From Mucilaginibacter inviolabilis (GTDB lineage Bacteria > Bacteroidota > Bacteroidia > Sphingobacteriales > Sphingobacteriaceae), in NCBI RefSeq assembly GCF_011089895.1, contig NZ_JAANAT010000001.1, positions 3,782,001-3,846,000 of the forward strand: a stretch of DNA of 64,000 nt, in the 5' to 3' direction. How positions within the stretch are numbered: the first letter of the stretch is position 1; each line of letters starts with the position of its first letter. A program made the position numbers and the translations under genes. This document shows, piece by piece, positions 33,992 through 43,107 of this stretch. The notes beneath the pieces are model-generated. The model was not told the DNA's origin and did no database searches. It saw only the letters and a program-made list of their open reading frames with translations.

Positions 33992-34552
33992 ATGCCGGAT
34001 AAGGACAGTACCAGGATGATTTACAACAGGACGCCGGAATCAGCAGCGATGTCAGCAAACGTAAAACGGGCAATGGCGATCACTGCCAAGCTTAATCAAC
34101 TAACGTTTAACGATGCGGACGAGATCCGGGCCCTATTCAGCGAACTGATTGGTAAAAAGGTTGACGATAGTTTTTTACTGATCCCTCCATTTTATACTGC
34201 CGGTGGCGACGAAATCTGTGTGGGGCATAATGTCTTCATTAATCAAAACTGCACGCTATATGACCTTGGCGGCCTTTGCATAGGAGACGATGTGATGATT
34301 GGGCCTAACGTAAGCATCATCACCACAGGGCATTCACTTGAACCATCGCAACGCCGCAAGGTCACCATTGGCAAGCCCATCGTTATTGAGCGAAACGTCT
34401 GGATTGCGGCCGGCGCAATAATTATAGGCGGAGTAACAATAGGAGAAAACTCGGTTGTGGCTGCAGGCGCTGTAGTTACCAGGAACGTTCCCCCAAATAC
34501 CCTTGTCGGCGGAAATCCGGCCCGGGTTATTCGCTCCATTGGCGACGAATAA
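33992..34552 (+). CDS. hexapeptide-repeat sugar O-acetyltransferase (Maa/NodL type)
   Basis: A 186-aa left-handed beta-helix acetyltransferase: N-terminal helical Maa-like region, then hexapeptide repeats (ICVGHNVFINQNC, CIGDDVMIGPNVSI, catalytic His in TTGHSLEP, VWIAAGAIIIGGVTIGENSVVAAGAVVTRNVPPNTLVGGNPARVI as a coil series). These enzymes acetylate maltose, galactosides or similar using acetyl-CoA. A perfect -7 element TATCTTTG lies at 33964-33971, 20 bp before the ATG, so the leader is very short. Not obviously part of the RiPP locus. Confidence 0.88.
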   Translation: MPDKDSTRMIYNRTPESAAMSANVKRAMAITAKLNQLTFNDADEIRALFSELIGKKVDDSFLLIPPFYTAGGDEICVGHNVFINQNCTLYDLGGLCIGDDVMIGPNVSIITTGHSLEPSQRRKVTIGKPIVIERNVWIAAGAIIIGGVTIGENSVVAAGAVVTRNVPPNTLVGGNPARVIRSIGDE

Positions 34553-34635
34553 GGTACATCTGCCAAAAGTAGTGAGCAAAAATTCAAACGAAAATGCGAC
34601 TACATTTTCTGATGATCCCTGGTCTTTAAGTAAAC

Positions 34636-37074
34636 CTATTGATTCAAACCATTCTTAACCCGGTCGCCTTCTTCGGTAGCTTTCGGTTCATTTTTCAGGT
34701 TGCCATTGATAGATTGGTTACCGAACGAATAGGTAATCCTGAAATTAAAGTATCGGGTGTTGGTAAACTGAGATAAAGAATTATGCAGATTTAAATAGTT
34801 CACCGTTAAAACATCTTTACGGCCGCGATAAACATCGTAATAGTTAACATCTATAGTCAATTTCTTTTTCAGGAGTTCTTTTTTCAACCCAAAATCAAGC
34901 GAGCTGAGGGCATTAACCTGGTAAAAGTTAAATACCGATGGTGAGGTATAAAAGAAAGCCGTGTTAAAATAAAAACCTGTACTAATGGTAAACGTGCTCA
35001 CAAAATTATTGGTAAAGTTTATTTTATTCCGTGTAAATGAACTTCCGGCCAGTTGCGATTCATAATGATCATGCAATACGGTACTGGAGTTTTCGAGGGT
35101 CCACCAGCTGGCCACCTTTAATGGAAAATTCAGATCGAATGAAATGTTTCTTTTTTTATCCAGGTTAAGCGGCGAGTAGGTTAAAATGTTGGTTTCGGAA
35201 TTTAACACCGGTAACTGGGTGATAATATTTTTCTGGGTCCGGTAACTCAATGACATATTAACGGAATGGATGGAATACTCTACCTTAAAGTTATTGTACG
35301 TACTTGGATTTAAAAAAGGATTACCGCTTACATAGGTGTAGGGATCGATAATAAATACAAACGGATTCAGATCGCGATAGCTGGGCCTGCTTATTTTTTT
35401 GGCATATGAAAGGGTAAGTGTTTGGCCCGAACCCCATTTTTTATACAACTGGGCACCCGGTAAAACATTGGTATAGTTTTTTGTAAAGCTTTGCGATGCT
35501 ATAACTGCGGTACCTACTGAGCGCGTATCCTCCACCCTGGTGCCAACTTCCAGCGTGGCAAAACCAAAGTCGTAATCTAAATTAAAATAATAGGCGTAAA
35601 TTTTTTCGTCGTATTTAAAGTTATTGGTTTGGCCTGCGGCATTAATAACCGCATTGTTTTTTACAGAGTCGCTTACCAGGCCATCTTTGGTGGTACTATT
35701 ATTAAACTTACCACCTATTTGCAAGGTTACGGCTTTTGACAGCGCTGTCGAGAAATCGGCATTAATATTAAACAGATCGATGGTTGATTTGGCATCGTTA
35801 ATAATTCCCGAGGTATTGGTGGGTGTATTTACATTTGAACTGATGGTATTTTGATTTTGGGTAAGATCATAACGCCCCAGGTTTGACTCTAAACTAAACT
35901 TGGTGCCTTTGTTAAAAATGTGCTCATAATTAACCGTATAGGTGGAGTTTGTAGCATCGGTTTTGGTTAAACCTGTAGTGTTAATCAGACTAACCAGTTG
36001 ACTATCATCTGCGGTGTTACCTAAAAATGTTTTTGAAGCGCTGTTGGGCTCCTGGGTAATTTTAGTATTAGTACCCCTGTAATACACGCCAAAGGTATTA
36101 GCAGTATCTATATAGTACTCCAAACCTGCATTATAATATAACAAAGTAGGTTTATTTTTAATGAACGATTTGGTGTTGAGCAGATAGTTCTGCCCATCCT
36201 GCTCATAATAACGGTTACCGGTAATGTCGGTAAAAGCCGGGGTCCATATCCTGCCTGCCGACGCGGTAATGGTATATTTTTTCTGCTTAAAGCTAAAGTC
36301 GCCGCCAAAGTTAAACTGGTTGTATTTGTTGCGGGCATATTCTGTATACAGCGATGTATTGTAGCCGGTTTCCTTTACTTTGTTTTTGAGTAAGATATTG
36401 ATGATGGCTTTTCTATCCCCCTCATATGAGGAATTGGGATTACTGATGATCTCAATTTTTTCAATATTATCATACGGGATCGATTTTAACTCCTCCATGC
36501 TTAAAGGTGTTCTTCGGCCATTCAACAAAATATCGGGCTCCACATTACCGTTTATTTTGAACGATCCGTTGAGCAAAGCCACACCCGGCGCTTTTTGCAA
36601 AACATCAAAAGCTGTATTTGACGATGCGAAGATCTTGCTTTGCGCATTAATCTCCATTTTGCCGGGTTTATTAGAAACCAACTGTTTTTCGGCCTTTACC
36701 TGTACTTCGCCCAATTGATTTAAATTGGGTAAAAGTCTTAATACACCTATATTATATACGGTTGTGGAACCGGTAAGCTCAATACCGGCCTTATCCAACA
36801 TTTTATAGCCCAGGTAGGATACATTAATGCTATACTTCCCTTTATTAAGCCCTTTGATGGTAAACTTACCGGCCGAATCTGTTTGGAGTGATTTGATATT
36901 ATTAGGATCTTCGGTACTAATCAGTTTTACGGTGGCCAGTTCAACCGGGGTATTATTGGAGTTATCAACAACGGAACCGGTTAATGTTAAATTACCCTGG
37001 GCTTTCAGAGTTATCGAAGTAAATTCAAGCAATGCAATAAATAATGTGAGCAACCTGATTAGCCGTTTGTTCAT
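34636..37074 (-). CDS. TonB-receptor-like outer-membrane beta-barrel family protein
   Basis: The 812-aa protein has a signal peptide, a carboxypeptidase-regulatory-like domain (about residues 28-110, GNLTLTGSVVDNSNNTPVELA), a plug-like region (NTAFDVLQKAPGVALLNGSFKINGNVEPDILLNGRRTPLS, followed by LKSIPYDNIEKIEIISNPNSSYEG), and a C-terminal beta-barrel (OMP_b-brl_3 type) ending in RITYSFGNQ and a polar tail. No TonB box or SusD partner is evident. Substrate unknown. Divergent from the GH28-like gene, with a 284-bp shared intergenic region. Confidence 0.88.
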   Translation of the reverse strand: MNKRLIRLLTLFIALLEFTSITLKAQGNLTLTGSVVDNSNNTPVELATVKLISTEDPNNIKSLQTDSAGKFTIKGLNKGKYSINVSYLGYKMLDKAGIELTGSTTVYNIGVLRLLPNLNQLGEVQVKAEKQLVSNKPGKMEINAQSKIFASSNTAFDVLQKAPGVALLNGSFKINGNVEPDILLNGRRTPLSMEELKSIPYDNIEKIEIISNPNSSYEGDRKAIINILLKNKVKETGYNTSLYTEYARNKYNQFNFGGDFSFKQKKYTITASAGRIWTPAFTDITGNRYYEQDGQNYLLNTKSFIKNKPTLLYYNAGLEYYIDTANTFGVYYRGTNTKITQEPNSASKTFLGNTADDSQLVSLINTTGLTKTDATNSTYTVNYEHIFNKGTKFSLESNLGRYDLTQNQNTISSNVNTPTNTSGIINDAKSTIDLFNINADFSTALSKAVTLQIGGKFNNSTTKDGLVSDSVKNNAVINAAGQTNNFKYDEKIYAYYFNLDYDFGFATLEVGTRVEDTRSVGTAVIASQSFTKNYTNVLPGAQLYKKWGSGQTLTLSYAKKISRPSYRDLNPFVFIIDPYTYVSGNPFLNPSTYNNFKVEYSIHSVNMSLSYRTQKNIITQLPVLNSETNILTYSPLNLDKKRNISFDLNFPLKVASWWTLENSSTVLHDHYESQLAGSSFTRNKINFTNNFVSTFTISTGFYFNTAFFYTSPSVFNFYQVNALSSLDFGLKKELLKKKLTIDVNYYDVYRGRKDVLTVNYLNLHNSLSQFTNTRYFNFRITYSFGNQSINGNLKNEPKATEEGDRVKNGLNQ

Positions 37075-37358
37075 AAGTAGCTTTGTTATGATATTTTAAA
37101 CTTTATTGTAAAGTCTCATTTCTTCCTAATTTAGTTTAAAGAAAATCCACCGCTTAATTTTTTCGATGAACTAACCTATAGTTTCGATATATATCCTATT
37201 TGTTTATGACGAGTTTAATCGGAAACCAGGAGTGGGTAAATGTCAAAATAGATGAATAGTTAGTCAGAAACTTATAGGCACTATGTTGTAATTTCCTATT
37301 TATTTGTACAGGCTGATCTTCACCGGTTGGTCTCCCGTTCTCCCTTGAATATCATGAT

Positions 37359-40310
37359 ATGACCAGGCAATCTGTAATAAAACTTGCACTCTTTTTGTGT
37401 TTCGCTATTCGGGCTATAACAACCTATGGTCAAACGAAAGCCATGGGCACCCGCATTACTTTTGGTAAAAACGCCAAAAACATTGCCCGCATAACTAACG
37501 ATTCCCTGATACTCATTAGCGGCTCTACCAACCTGTTTACGGTAGATACACCCGAAGACCAGGGCCTGGTTTCCACCAAGGCGAGTATAGGTGATCTGCT
37601 CAGGCAGCTGGTTTCTGTCGATGGTTCTATTCAACAATATACCATTACCGATAAAGATGGCACCCCAAAAACTACCGGAGATATCAACACCGGAGATAAA
37701 CTGGTGGTAAGCTCTTCGAAAGGGATATCGACCAAAACCTACCACATCGCTGTTAAACCCATGGCGCTTAGCGGGCAACTCACTTTAGATAATACCACCA
37801 TAACTGCCAACACCAACCATGACCTGATACTGTATTTTACAGCGGGGCAACGCAGTTCGGATGCTACCGTTAAAATTTACGTCCCCGCAGGCATTCCTGT
37901 TACCATGGATAATACCACGGTAAATGTGATTGGCCGGGGCGAGGTAAAATTAAGTGGCCTCGCCACACAATCCATCGGAAGGGTAGGTACCAGATATTCC
38001 TACTCCAAGGTTGGCGAAGCAGCTATTTCCACTTCGTCTGGTGCAGGATCTGTTATCACCTTCAGCCACCTCGATCTGCGGCCCGCAAACGGTGCCGATC
38101 TGAAGATCAGGATCAGCGGGGTAAATCTTAAAAAAACGGGCAGGTACCAATTCAAGGCATCATACAGTACCTCCAAACCCGAGGTATTGACCAGCCCCGG
38201 CACAGGCCCCGAAACAGCTGCACTAACCGCCACCCGCACCATCTCGGATTTTATGCGGATCCCCGATACCGCCATGAGCTACCGGGAAACACCCACCTTA
38301 TACACAACAGCCCATTTCAAGTGGGGACAAGGCGGTAACGCATCCGGCCTGCAATTAATGCAATCTGTGGATAAGGGCAAAACCTGGTCGGCAGCATCAG
38401 CCAAAATCGACCTCCAAAAGGCCACCGCCTCGGTTTCGGGTCTGGCTCCCAATAAACTGTACACCTTTAGGCTCAGCATTAAAGATGGCACGCAAAAAGG
38501 CTATTCCAACCCTGTTTCGTTTTACTCGGGCAAAATGGATATCAAATCCTTTGGTGTTACCGGCAGCGGTACCGATGATACCGAAAATATCAATAAGGCT
38601 ATAGCTTACCTCAATCAATTAGGCGGCGGAACCTTGTTATTCACCCCGGGCACTTATATGGTGCGTACCGTTCACCTTCTGAGCAATGTTTTCCTGTACC
38701 TCGAAAAAGATGCCATCATCAAAGCGCTCAAGGGCGGCGACGCCCCGGAATCAACCTGGTTCAGCGATCGTAAATACCGCTCGGGACTTTCGCCTACCGA
38801 TGCCGGCCCCTATACCGACCCCGAAAACTATATGACCAAACAGGACGTGGGTCATCATTATTTTAAAAACGCCATGTTCTTTGGCGAACGACTGGACAAT
38901 GTGAAAATTATAGGCAATGGCCAGATCAACGGTAACGGCAACCTGGTTAACGGCGACGGCGTGATGAAAAACCTACCCGATAATCGCTGCGATAAAATGT
39001 TTTCACTCAAGCTGTGTACCCATGTCGAGATCGGCGGTATCTATCACCCCGAAGATCTGTGGTATGATGAAACCAAGGATGAACCCTATTACATTGGCGC
39101 TAACGGTGCTAAAAATTTCGATAGTGACAATATGCTCAAACTTGATCGCTCCGGGCATTTCGCCTTGCTGGCTACCGGTACCGATGGCATCAACATACAT
39201 GATACCTACATCTGCAAAAACAATCAAACCAACGTGCGCGATGTGTATGATTTTATGGAGTGCAATAATGTAAAGGTCACTAATATATTTTCCAGGGTAA
39301 GTTCTGATGATGTGGTAAAACCGGGCTCCGATTGTTCGCTGGGCTTTACCCGGCCTGCCAGTAATTACCTGGTGCGTAATATTATTGGCGATACCAATTG
39401 CAACCTTATCCAGTTAGGCTCCGAAACCGCCGACGATATTACCCAGGTTTACGTAGATAATATTTATGTACTGGGCGCGAACAAGGCAGGTTTTTCTATA
39501 TCTACCAACGATGGCGGCCATGTAAAAGATATTTACCTCAACAGCGGTCGTACAGGTCCTATTCGTGAGCGCTCCAAAATGTACCGGGCCATGACACCGT
39601 TTTTTATATCCATCTCCAACCGCGGCCGTATTATTGGTGCCGAGGCAGGCAGATATGTATTTACCGAAAATGGCAAAAAGCATGATGAACTGCTGGTTAA
39701 AAACGTAAACATAGGCCAGGTAGAAAACATTAACCTAAAAGCACTGGATGTATACGAGGTTTACAGCGGCAGCTCCTACAGCGGTAAACGCTGGAAACCT
39801 TATGATGGCACCCAGCGCAAAGCCTCGCCCATTATTGCGGGCTACAAGCTGCCCGATAATGCCGATGTTACCGGCGGATTGGATTTTAAACTCCCCAACG
39901 GCTTACATACCGGCTATATAAAAAATGTTGTTTTTGACGATATCAACTTCCTGGTAAAAGGTGGCAACCCGATAACCGATACCACCGCCGTTCCGGCCGA
40001 GCTTGGCGTAGGGCAGTACAATGCCGCCGATCTTAAAATACAACCGTCATATGGGCTCTGGGCCAGGCACGTGAAAGATATCTCAGTCAACAACTGCACG
40101 TTTAATTACGAGAAACGCGACAGCCGCTATGCGCTGTTTTTTGATGATGTAATTGATGCCCGGATCAGCCATATCAAAGCGGTAAAGGCACTGGATAATC
40201 CTATAGTAATCGGCACAAAAAAAGCGCAAAACGTACAGGTATCCAACTCCGTGTATTATCATGATACCTGGGGAAACGCATCGGCAAAAGTAGACGGGAT
40301 CGATAAATAA
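37359..40310 (+). CDS. secreted GH28-like polygalacturonase/pectin-lyase-fold protein
   Basis: A 983-aa exported protein (signal peptide cleaved near TTYGQ). Residues about 26-390 form repetitive beta domains with Ig/FN3 texture (DLKIRISGVNLKKTGRYQF, GLAPNKLYTFRLSIKDG). From about residue 393 a pectin-lyase-like right-handed beta-helix starts: FGVTGSGTDDTENINKAI and GGGTLLFTPGTYMV, then VKIIGNGQINGNG, and an active-site-like SSDDVVKPGSDC. The typical GH28 NTDG and GHG motifs are not clear, so activity on pectin is an inference. Likely degrades plant or microbial polysaccharide in the periplasm or outside. Confidence 0.8.
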   Translation: MTRQSVIKLALFLCFAIRAITTYGQTKAMGTRITFGKNAKNIARITNDSLILISGSTNLFTVDTPEDQGLVSTKASIGDLLRQLVSVDGSIQQYTITDKDGTPKTTGDINTGDKLVVSSSKGISTKTYHIAVKPMALSGQLTLDNTTITANTNHDLILYFTAGQRSSDATVKIYVPAGIPVTMDNTTVNVIGRGEVKLSGLATQSIGRVGTRYSYSKVGEAAISTSSGAGSVITFSHLDLRPANGADLKIRISGVNLKKTGRYQFKASYSTSKPEVLTSPGTGPETAALTATRTISDFMRIPDTAMSYRETPTLYTTAHFKWGQGGNASGLQLMQSVDKGKTWSAASAKIDLQKATASVSGLAPNKLYTFRLSIKDGTQKGYSNPVSFYSGKMDIKSFGVTGSGTDDTENINKAIAYLNQLGGGTLLFTPGTYMVRTVHLLSNVFLYLEKDAIIKALKGGDAPESTWFSDRKYRSGLSPTDAGPYTDPENYMTKQDVGHHYFKNAMFFGERLDNVKIIGNGQINGNGNLVNGDGVMKNLPDNRCDKMFSLKLCTHVEIGGIYHPEDLWYDETKDEPYYIGANGAKNFDSDNMLKLDRSGHFALLATGTDGINIHDTYICKNNQTNVRDVYDFMECNNVKVTNIFSRVSSDDVVKPGSDCSLGFTRPASNYLVRNIIGDTNCNLIQLGSETADDITQVYVDNIYVLGANKAGFSISTNDGGHVKDIYLNSGRTGPIRERSKMYRAMTPFFISISNRGRIIGAEAGRYVFTENGKKHDELLVKNVNIGQVENINLKALDVYEVYSGSSYSGKRWKPYDGTQRKASPIIAGYKLPDNADVTGGLDFKLPNGLHTGYIKNVVFDDINFLVKGGNPITDTTAVPAELGVGQYNAADLKIQPSYGLWARHVKDISVNNCTFNYEKRDSRYALFFDDVIDARISHIKAVKALDNPIVIGTKKAQNVQVSNSVYYHDTWGNASAKVDGIDK

Positions 40311-40343
40311 AGCCTCGGTATCGATCTCAAAACGAACCAAAAC

Positions 40344-40372
40344 ACTTACGAAGTTTTGAAAACTTCGTAAGT
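40344..40372. repeat. 29-bp palindrome, copy 1
   Basis: ACTTACGAAGTTTT and its complement are separated by one base (G). The same palindrome with A at the centre recurs at 40738-40766. It lies in the 471-bp gene-free region 40311-40781, which otherwise holds the MITE-like repeat. Confidence 0.75.
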
Positions 40373-40534
40373 CTGCACACCGTTAAAACTTTTAAAAGCC
40401 GGGCCTTGTGTGATTCCTTCCCTCGGGAAGGGGAGGAAGGGGTTTCTCTTCGCCAATGTTGGTGACAACACCAACAACGGCGCGAAATATATCAGACTTA
40501 AACCGAAGGGAACAAAAAGGAATAACGCATAGCC

Positions 40535-40670
40535 GACTCACCCGGTCTACGCTTCGCTGGACCACCCTCTCTCCGGCTTCGCCGCATAGAGGGTCAAAAA
40601 AAATTAAAAACCCCTCTTTCCGCCGTAGGCGAAGAGAGGGGTGAAGAGCGTAGCGATGTCGGGGTGAGTC
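40535..40670. repeat. MITE-like repeat, copy 1 (136 bp)
   Basis: Starts GACTCACCC and ends GGGTGAGTC, i.e. inverted termini. The interior contains CGGTCTACGCTTCGCTGGACC, ACCCTCTCT and CCCCTCTTT...AGAGAGGGG segments that can fold into a long hairpin. A second copy in the same orientation lies at 41530-41663. No ORF inside is credible. Confidence 0.75.
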
Positions 40671-40737
40671 GACATCGCGTTTCATCCATTAGCCTATGGT
40701 AGGTGTTATCACCGTACCATTTCTTTCGGGCTTAAAC

Positions 40738-40766
40738 ACTTACGAAGTTTTAAAAACTTCGTAAGT
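40738..40766. repeat. 29-bp palindrome, copy 2
   Basis: ACTTACGAAGTTTT-A-AAAACTTCGTAAGT, 15 bp from the end of azoR. It may serve as the azoR terminator. Confidence 0.7.
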
Positions 40767-40781
40767 GTTAGCAAATGCCTA

Positions 40782-41393
40782 TTAATAAGCATACTCCTCA
40801 ACAGCACCCAAAGCCTTGGGCAGCGCGGTTTCTTTGGTTTCGGCTTTAAAATGTCCCTCTACCCTAAAAGTTGTAATATCAGTTATGCCAATAAGACCAA
40901 AAATAGTTCTCAGATACGATTCGGTAAAATCATAGCTTTTCATAGGTCCTTCGGAGTACACCCCACCAGAAGCGATAGCCAGGTAAACTTTTTTGTTTTT
41001 TACAAGTCCTTCCAATACTCCCGCCTCTGTATAACTAAAAGTAACACCACGCCTAACAATATGATCTATCCATGATTTTAGCGTAGAAGGGATACCAAGA
41101 TTATACAAAGGGACACCAATTACAATAATGTCGGCATCCTTAATTTCGTTTATAGCGGCATCAGAGTGTTTAACGGCTTCGCGATGTTCTTCTGTACGTG
41201 CTTCATCAGGTGTATAAAACGCGGTGAAATGTGATTCTTCTAAATGCGGAAATGGCTTTTTGGTTAAATCACGTGTATGCACGGTGCTGCCAGGATAAGC
41301 TGCGGCCAGTTTTTCTAATATGGCTCCGGATAGTTTGTTGCTGAAGGATTCGTTCCCTTGAACACTCGAAATAATATTCAGTATCTTTTTCAT
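40782..41393 (-). CDS. azoR: FMN-dependent NADH-azoreductase
   Basis: A 203-aa flavodoxin-fold protein with the AzoR signature: KILNIISSVQGNESFSNKL at the N-terminus (FMN phosphate site), GVPLYNLGIPSTLKSWIDHIVRRGVTFSYTEAG in the middle (FMN isoalloxazine/active site) and ASGGVYSEGP. It reduces azo compounds and quinones at the expense of NAD(P)H and detoxifies electrophiles. The Bacteroidota -7 element TACCTTTG lies on the minus strand at 41423-41416, and a perfect palindromic operator sits upstream. The gene is bracketed by two copies of a MITE-like repeat. Confidence 0.92.
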   Translation of the reverse strand: MKKILNIISSVQGNESFSNKLSGAILEKLAAAYPGSTVHTRDLTKKPFPHLEESHFTAFYTPDEARTEEHREAVKHSDAAINEIKDADIIVIGVPLYNLGIPSTLKSWIDHIVRRGVTFSYTEAGVLEGLVKNKKVYLAIASGGVYSEGPMKSYDFTESYLRTIFGLIGITDITTFRVEGHFKAETKETALPKALGAVEEYAY

Positions 41394-41451
41394 TTGTTTT
41401 TATTTTTTGTTTAGTCAAAGGTATTTACCATTGCTATTAAAAAGATACTAG

Positions 41452-41483
41452 TATACTAAAGGATAGTAGTATCCTTTAGTATA
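41452..41483. promoter_or_regulatory. perfect 14-4-14 palindromic operator upstream of azoR
   Basis: TATACTAAAGGATA (41452-41465), GTAG, TATCCTTTAGTATA (41470-41483). It lies about 30 bp upstream of the azoR -7 element. HxlR- and MarR-type redox or quinone regulators commonly bind such sites; no regulator gene is adjacent. Confidence 0.75.
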
Positions 41484-41529
41484 GTGACAAACAAGATGGA
41501 AGCACGGTGAAATAGCATGGGGCGTAATT

Positions 41530-41663
41530 GACTCACCTGGTCTACGCTTCGCTAGACCACCCTCTCTTCGCCTGCGGCGAAAAGAGGGTAAAGAAAAAGT
41601 AAAATCCCCTCTATGCGCAAAACGGAGAGAGGGGTGACAAGCGCAGCGACGTCGGGGTGAGTC
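41530..41663. repeat. MITE-like repeat, copy 2 (134 bp)
   Basis: Same orientation and inverted ends (GACTCACC...GGTGAGTC) as 40535-40670, with shared internal segments (GGTCTACGCTTCGCT, ACCCTCTCTTCG, GAGAGGGGTGA) and both followed by a GCGTTTCA sequence a few bases downstream. It lies in the gene-free stretch 41394-41894, which also holds the azoR operator. Confidence 0.75.
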
Positions 41664-41894
41664 GATAACCAGGCGTTTCAAACTAAATTTTATTTACAAA
41701 CCCCATTAATCCATTTCCCAAAATTCAAGTCTGATGAAAAATAGCTTATCTTACCAAAATGGCAGACCAGCTTTTTTATTTATTCATATATGATCGTAAT
41801 AGTTAAAAAACGTTAAATAAATGACTGTACGTCAACTTTGTGTAGGTACATAATATTTGTTTTTACTTATTTTTGCTACATCAAATTTAAAGTC

Positions 41895-42329
41895 ATGCAA
41901 AGGAAATTAATTATCATTGCCAGCTTACTGATAGGTAGTTTTTACAGCAGCGTAGTACGCGCCCAACAAACAACCGCCTTAGAACCTGATCAAAATCCAA
42001 GATATCTGGAAAGTCAGTATAAATATATGCGTGGGGCCGACAGCCTGAACAGCCTGCACGGTACTACTGTTCAAAACACCTATAAAGCTTACGATTGGTA
42101 CGAAGCCAGAATGGAACGCCGCCGTCAAAATCGCGAATGGCGCCATGAAGAACGGATGAACGGTTATGATTATAGCCCGTCATGGAGCGTTTATGGTGGT
42201 TACTCTTATCCTTACAGCAATTGGGGTTGGAATAGCGGCTGGGGCGGTGGCTGGGGTAACCGTTGGGGCGGTGGCTACGGCGGCCGCTGGGGCGGACGTA
42301 CCAGCGTTGGTATAGGATTTGGCTGGTAA
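41895..42329 (+). CDS. exported Gly/Trp/Arg-rich small protein
   Basis: The ATG at 41895 (MQRKLIIIASLLIGSFYSSVVRAQQ) gives a 144-aa protein with signal peptide; the longer TTG-started frame from 41838 is rejected. The mature part has an Arg/Tyr-rich helix (YEARMERRRQNREWRHEERM) and a low-complexity Gly/Trp/Tyr tail (WGWNSGWGGGWGNRWGGGYGG). It is 49 bp upstream of the lpoB-like gene and probably in the same operon, pointing to an envelope role. A -7-like TATTTTTG is at 41868-41875, 19 bp before the start. Confidence 0.75.
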   Translation: MQRKLIIIASLLIGSFYSSVVRAQQTTALEPDQNPRYLESQYKYMRGADSLNSLHGTTVQNTYKAYDWYEARMERRRQNREWRHEERMNGYDYSPSWSVYGGYSYPYSNWGWNSGWGGGWGNRWGGGYGGRWGGRTSVGIGFGW

Positions 42330-42378
42330 CAATTTACTCAAAATACACTCTTATTATATAAAACCCCGAACAATACAC

Positions 42379-42972
42379 ATGAAATTCAACAAAATTATAG
42401 CAATTGCTGCCCTTGCAGTTTCAGGAATGTTGGTAGCTTCTTGCTCCAGACAAGTAACACGTGTTAGTACAGACGAAACCATTGATATCAGCGGTAACTG
42501 GAACAACAGCGACTCCAGATTAGTAGCAGCCGACTTAACCGATAAAATACTAAATGCCGCCTGGATAAATACCCACCTGGAAGAACACCAGGGCAAAAGA
42601 CCGGTAGTTATTGTAGGCTTTGTTCAAAACAAAAGCCACGAACATATTGATGCCGAAACATTTGTAAAAGATGTGGAAACCGCATTTATACAAACCCAAA
42701 AGGTACGTTTGGTACAAGGCGGCAAAAAGCGTGATGAGTTACGTGCCGAAAAAGAAGATCAGCAAACCAATGCTACCGTTTCGAGCATGAAAAAATTTGG
42801 TTTGGAAAACGGTGCCGATTATATATTGCAAGGTTCTATCAACTCTATTGTTGACGCGCACAAACGCCAAAAAGTAGTTTACTACCAGGTTAACCTGGAA
42901 CTGACCAACATCCAAACCAATGAAGTAGTTTGGATAGGCGAAAAGAAAATAGCCAAATACGTAAAAAACTAA
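42379..42972 (+). CDS. LpoB-like penicillin-binding-protein activator lipoprotein
   Basis: The ATG at 42379 gives a 197-aa lipoprotein (MKFNKIIAIAALAVSGMLVASC, lipobox Cys near residue 22); the frame extends upstream into the preceding gene but without a credible signal there. Features typical of LpoB: IDISGNWNNSDSRLVAADL, RPVVIVGFVQNKSHEHID and GADYILQGSINSI, followed by the NLELTNIQTNEVVWIGEKKIAKYV end. In Proteobacteria LpoB activates PBP1b from the outer membrane; in Bacteroidota the partner is not known. It is followed by the COG3014 gene, a recurring pair. Confidence 0.85.
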   Translation: MKFNKIIAIAALAVSGMLVASCSRQVTRVSTDETIDISGNWNNSDSRLVAADLTDKILNAAWINTHLEEHQGKRPVVIVGFVQNKSHEHIDAETFVKDVETAFIQTQKVRLVQGGKKRDELRAEKEDQQTNATVSSMKKFGLENGADYILQGSINSIVDAHKRQKVVYYQVNLELTNIQTNEVVWIGEKKIAKYVKN

Positions 42973-42983
42973 ATCGGTATCAA

Positions 42984-43070
42984 GTAGCTAGTATCAAGTA
43001 TCAAGATTCCTCATCTTTTTGCTAGTACCAAATATCATGTAAAAAATACTTGATACTTGATACTAGCTAC
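42984..43070. repeat. 22-bp perfect inverted repeat with 43-bp spacer
   Basis: 42984-43005 is the exact reverse complement of 43049-43070 (core GTAGCTAGTATCAAG). Additional TATCAAGTA/TACTTGATA motifs surround it. It could form a long hairpin between the lpoB-like and COG3014 genes. Confidence 0.75.
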
Positions 43071-43107
43071 GTGATACTAACTATACCTACTTGATACCCT
43101 ATAAACA

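Noticed and set aside
37320..37778. 152-aa minus-strand ORF opposite the GH28-like gene
   Set aside because: It overlaps the start of a well-supported exported enzyme, has no family features and reads as an antisense shadow.
40392..40685. 97-aa and 62-aa ORFs within the 40.4-40.7 kb repeat
   Set aside because: They consist of the MITE-like repeat read in frame; a comparable spurious ORF arises in the second copy at 41448-41681.
41838..41894. TTG-initiated extension of the Gly/Trp-rich exported protein
   Set aside because: It crosses the -7-like TATTTTTG element and precedes a complete signal peptide that begins at the ATG 41895.
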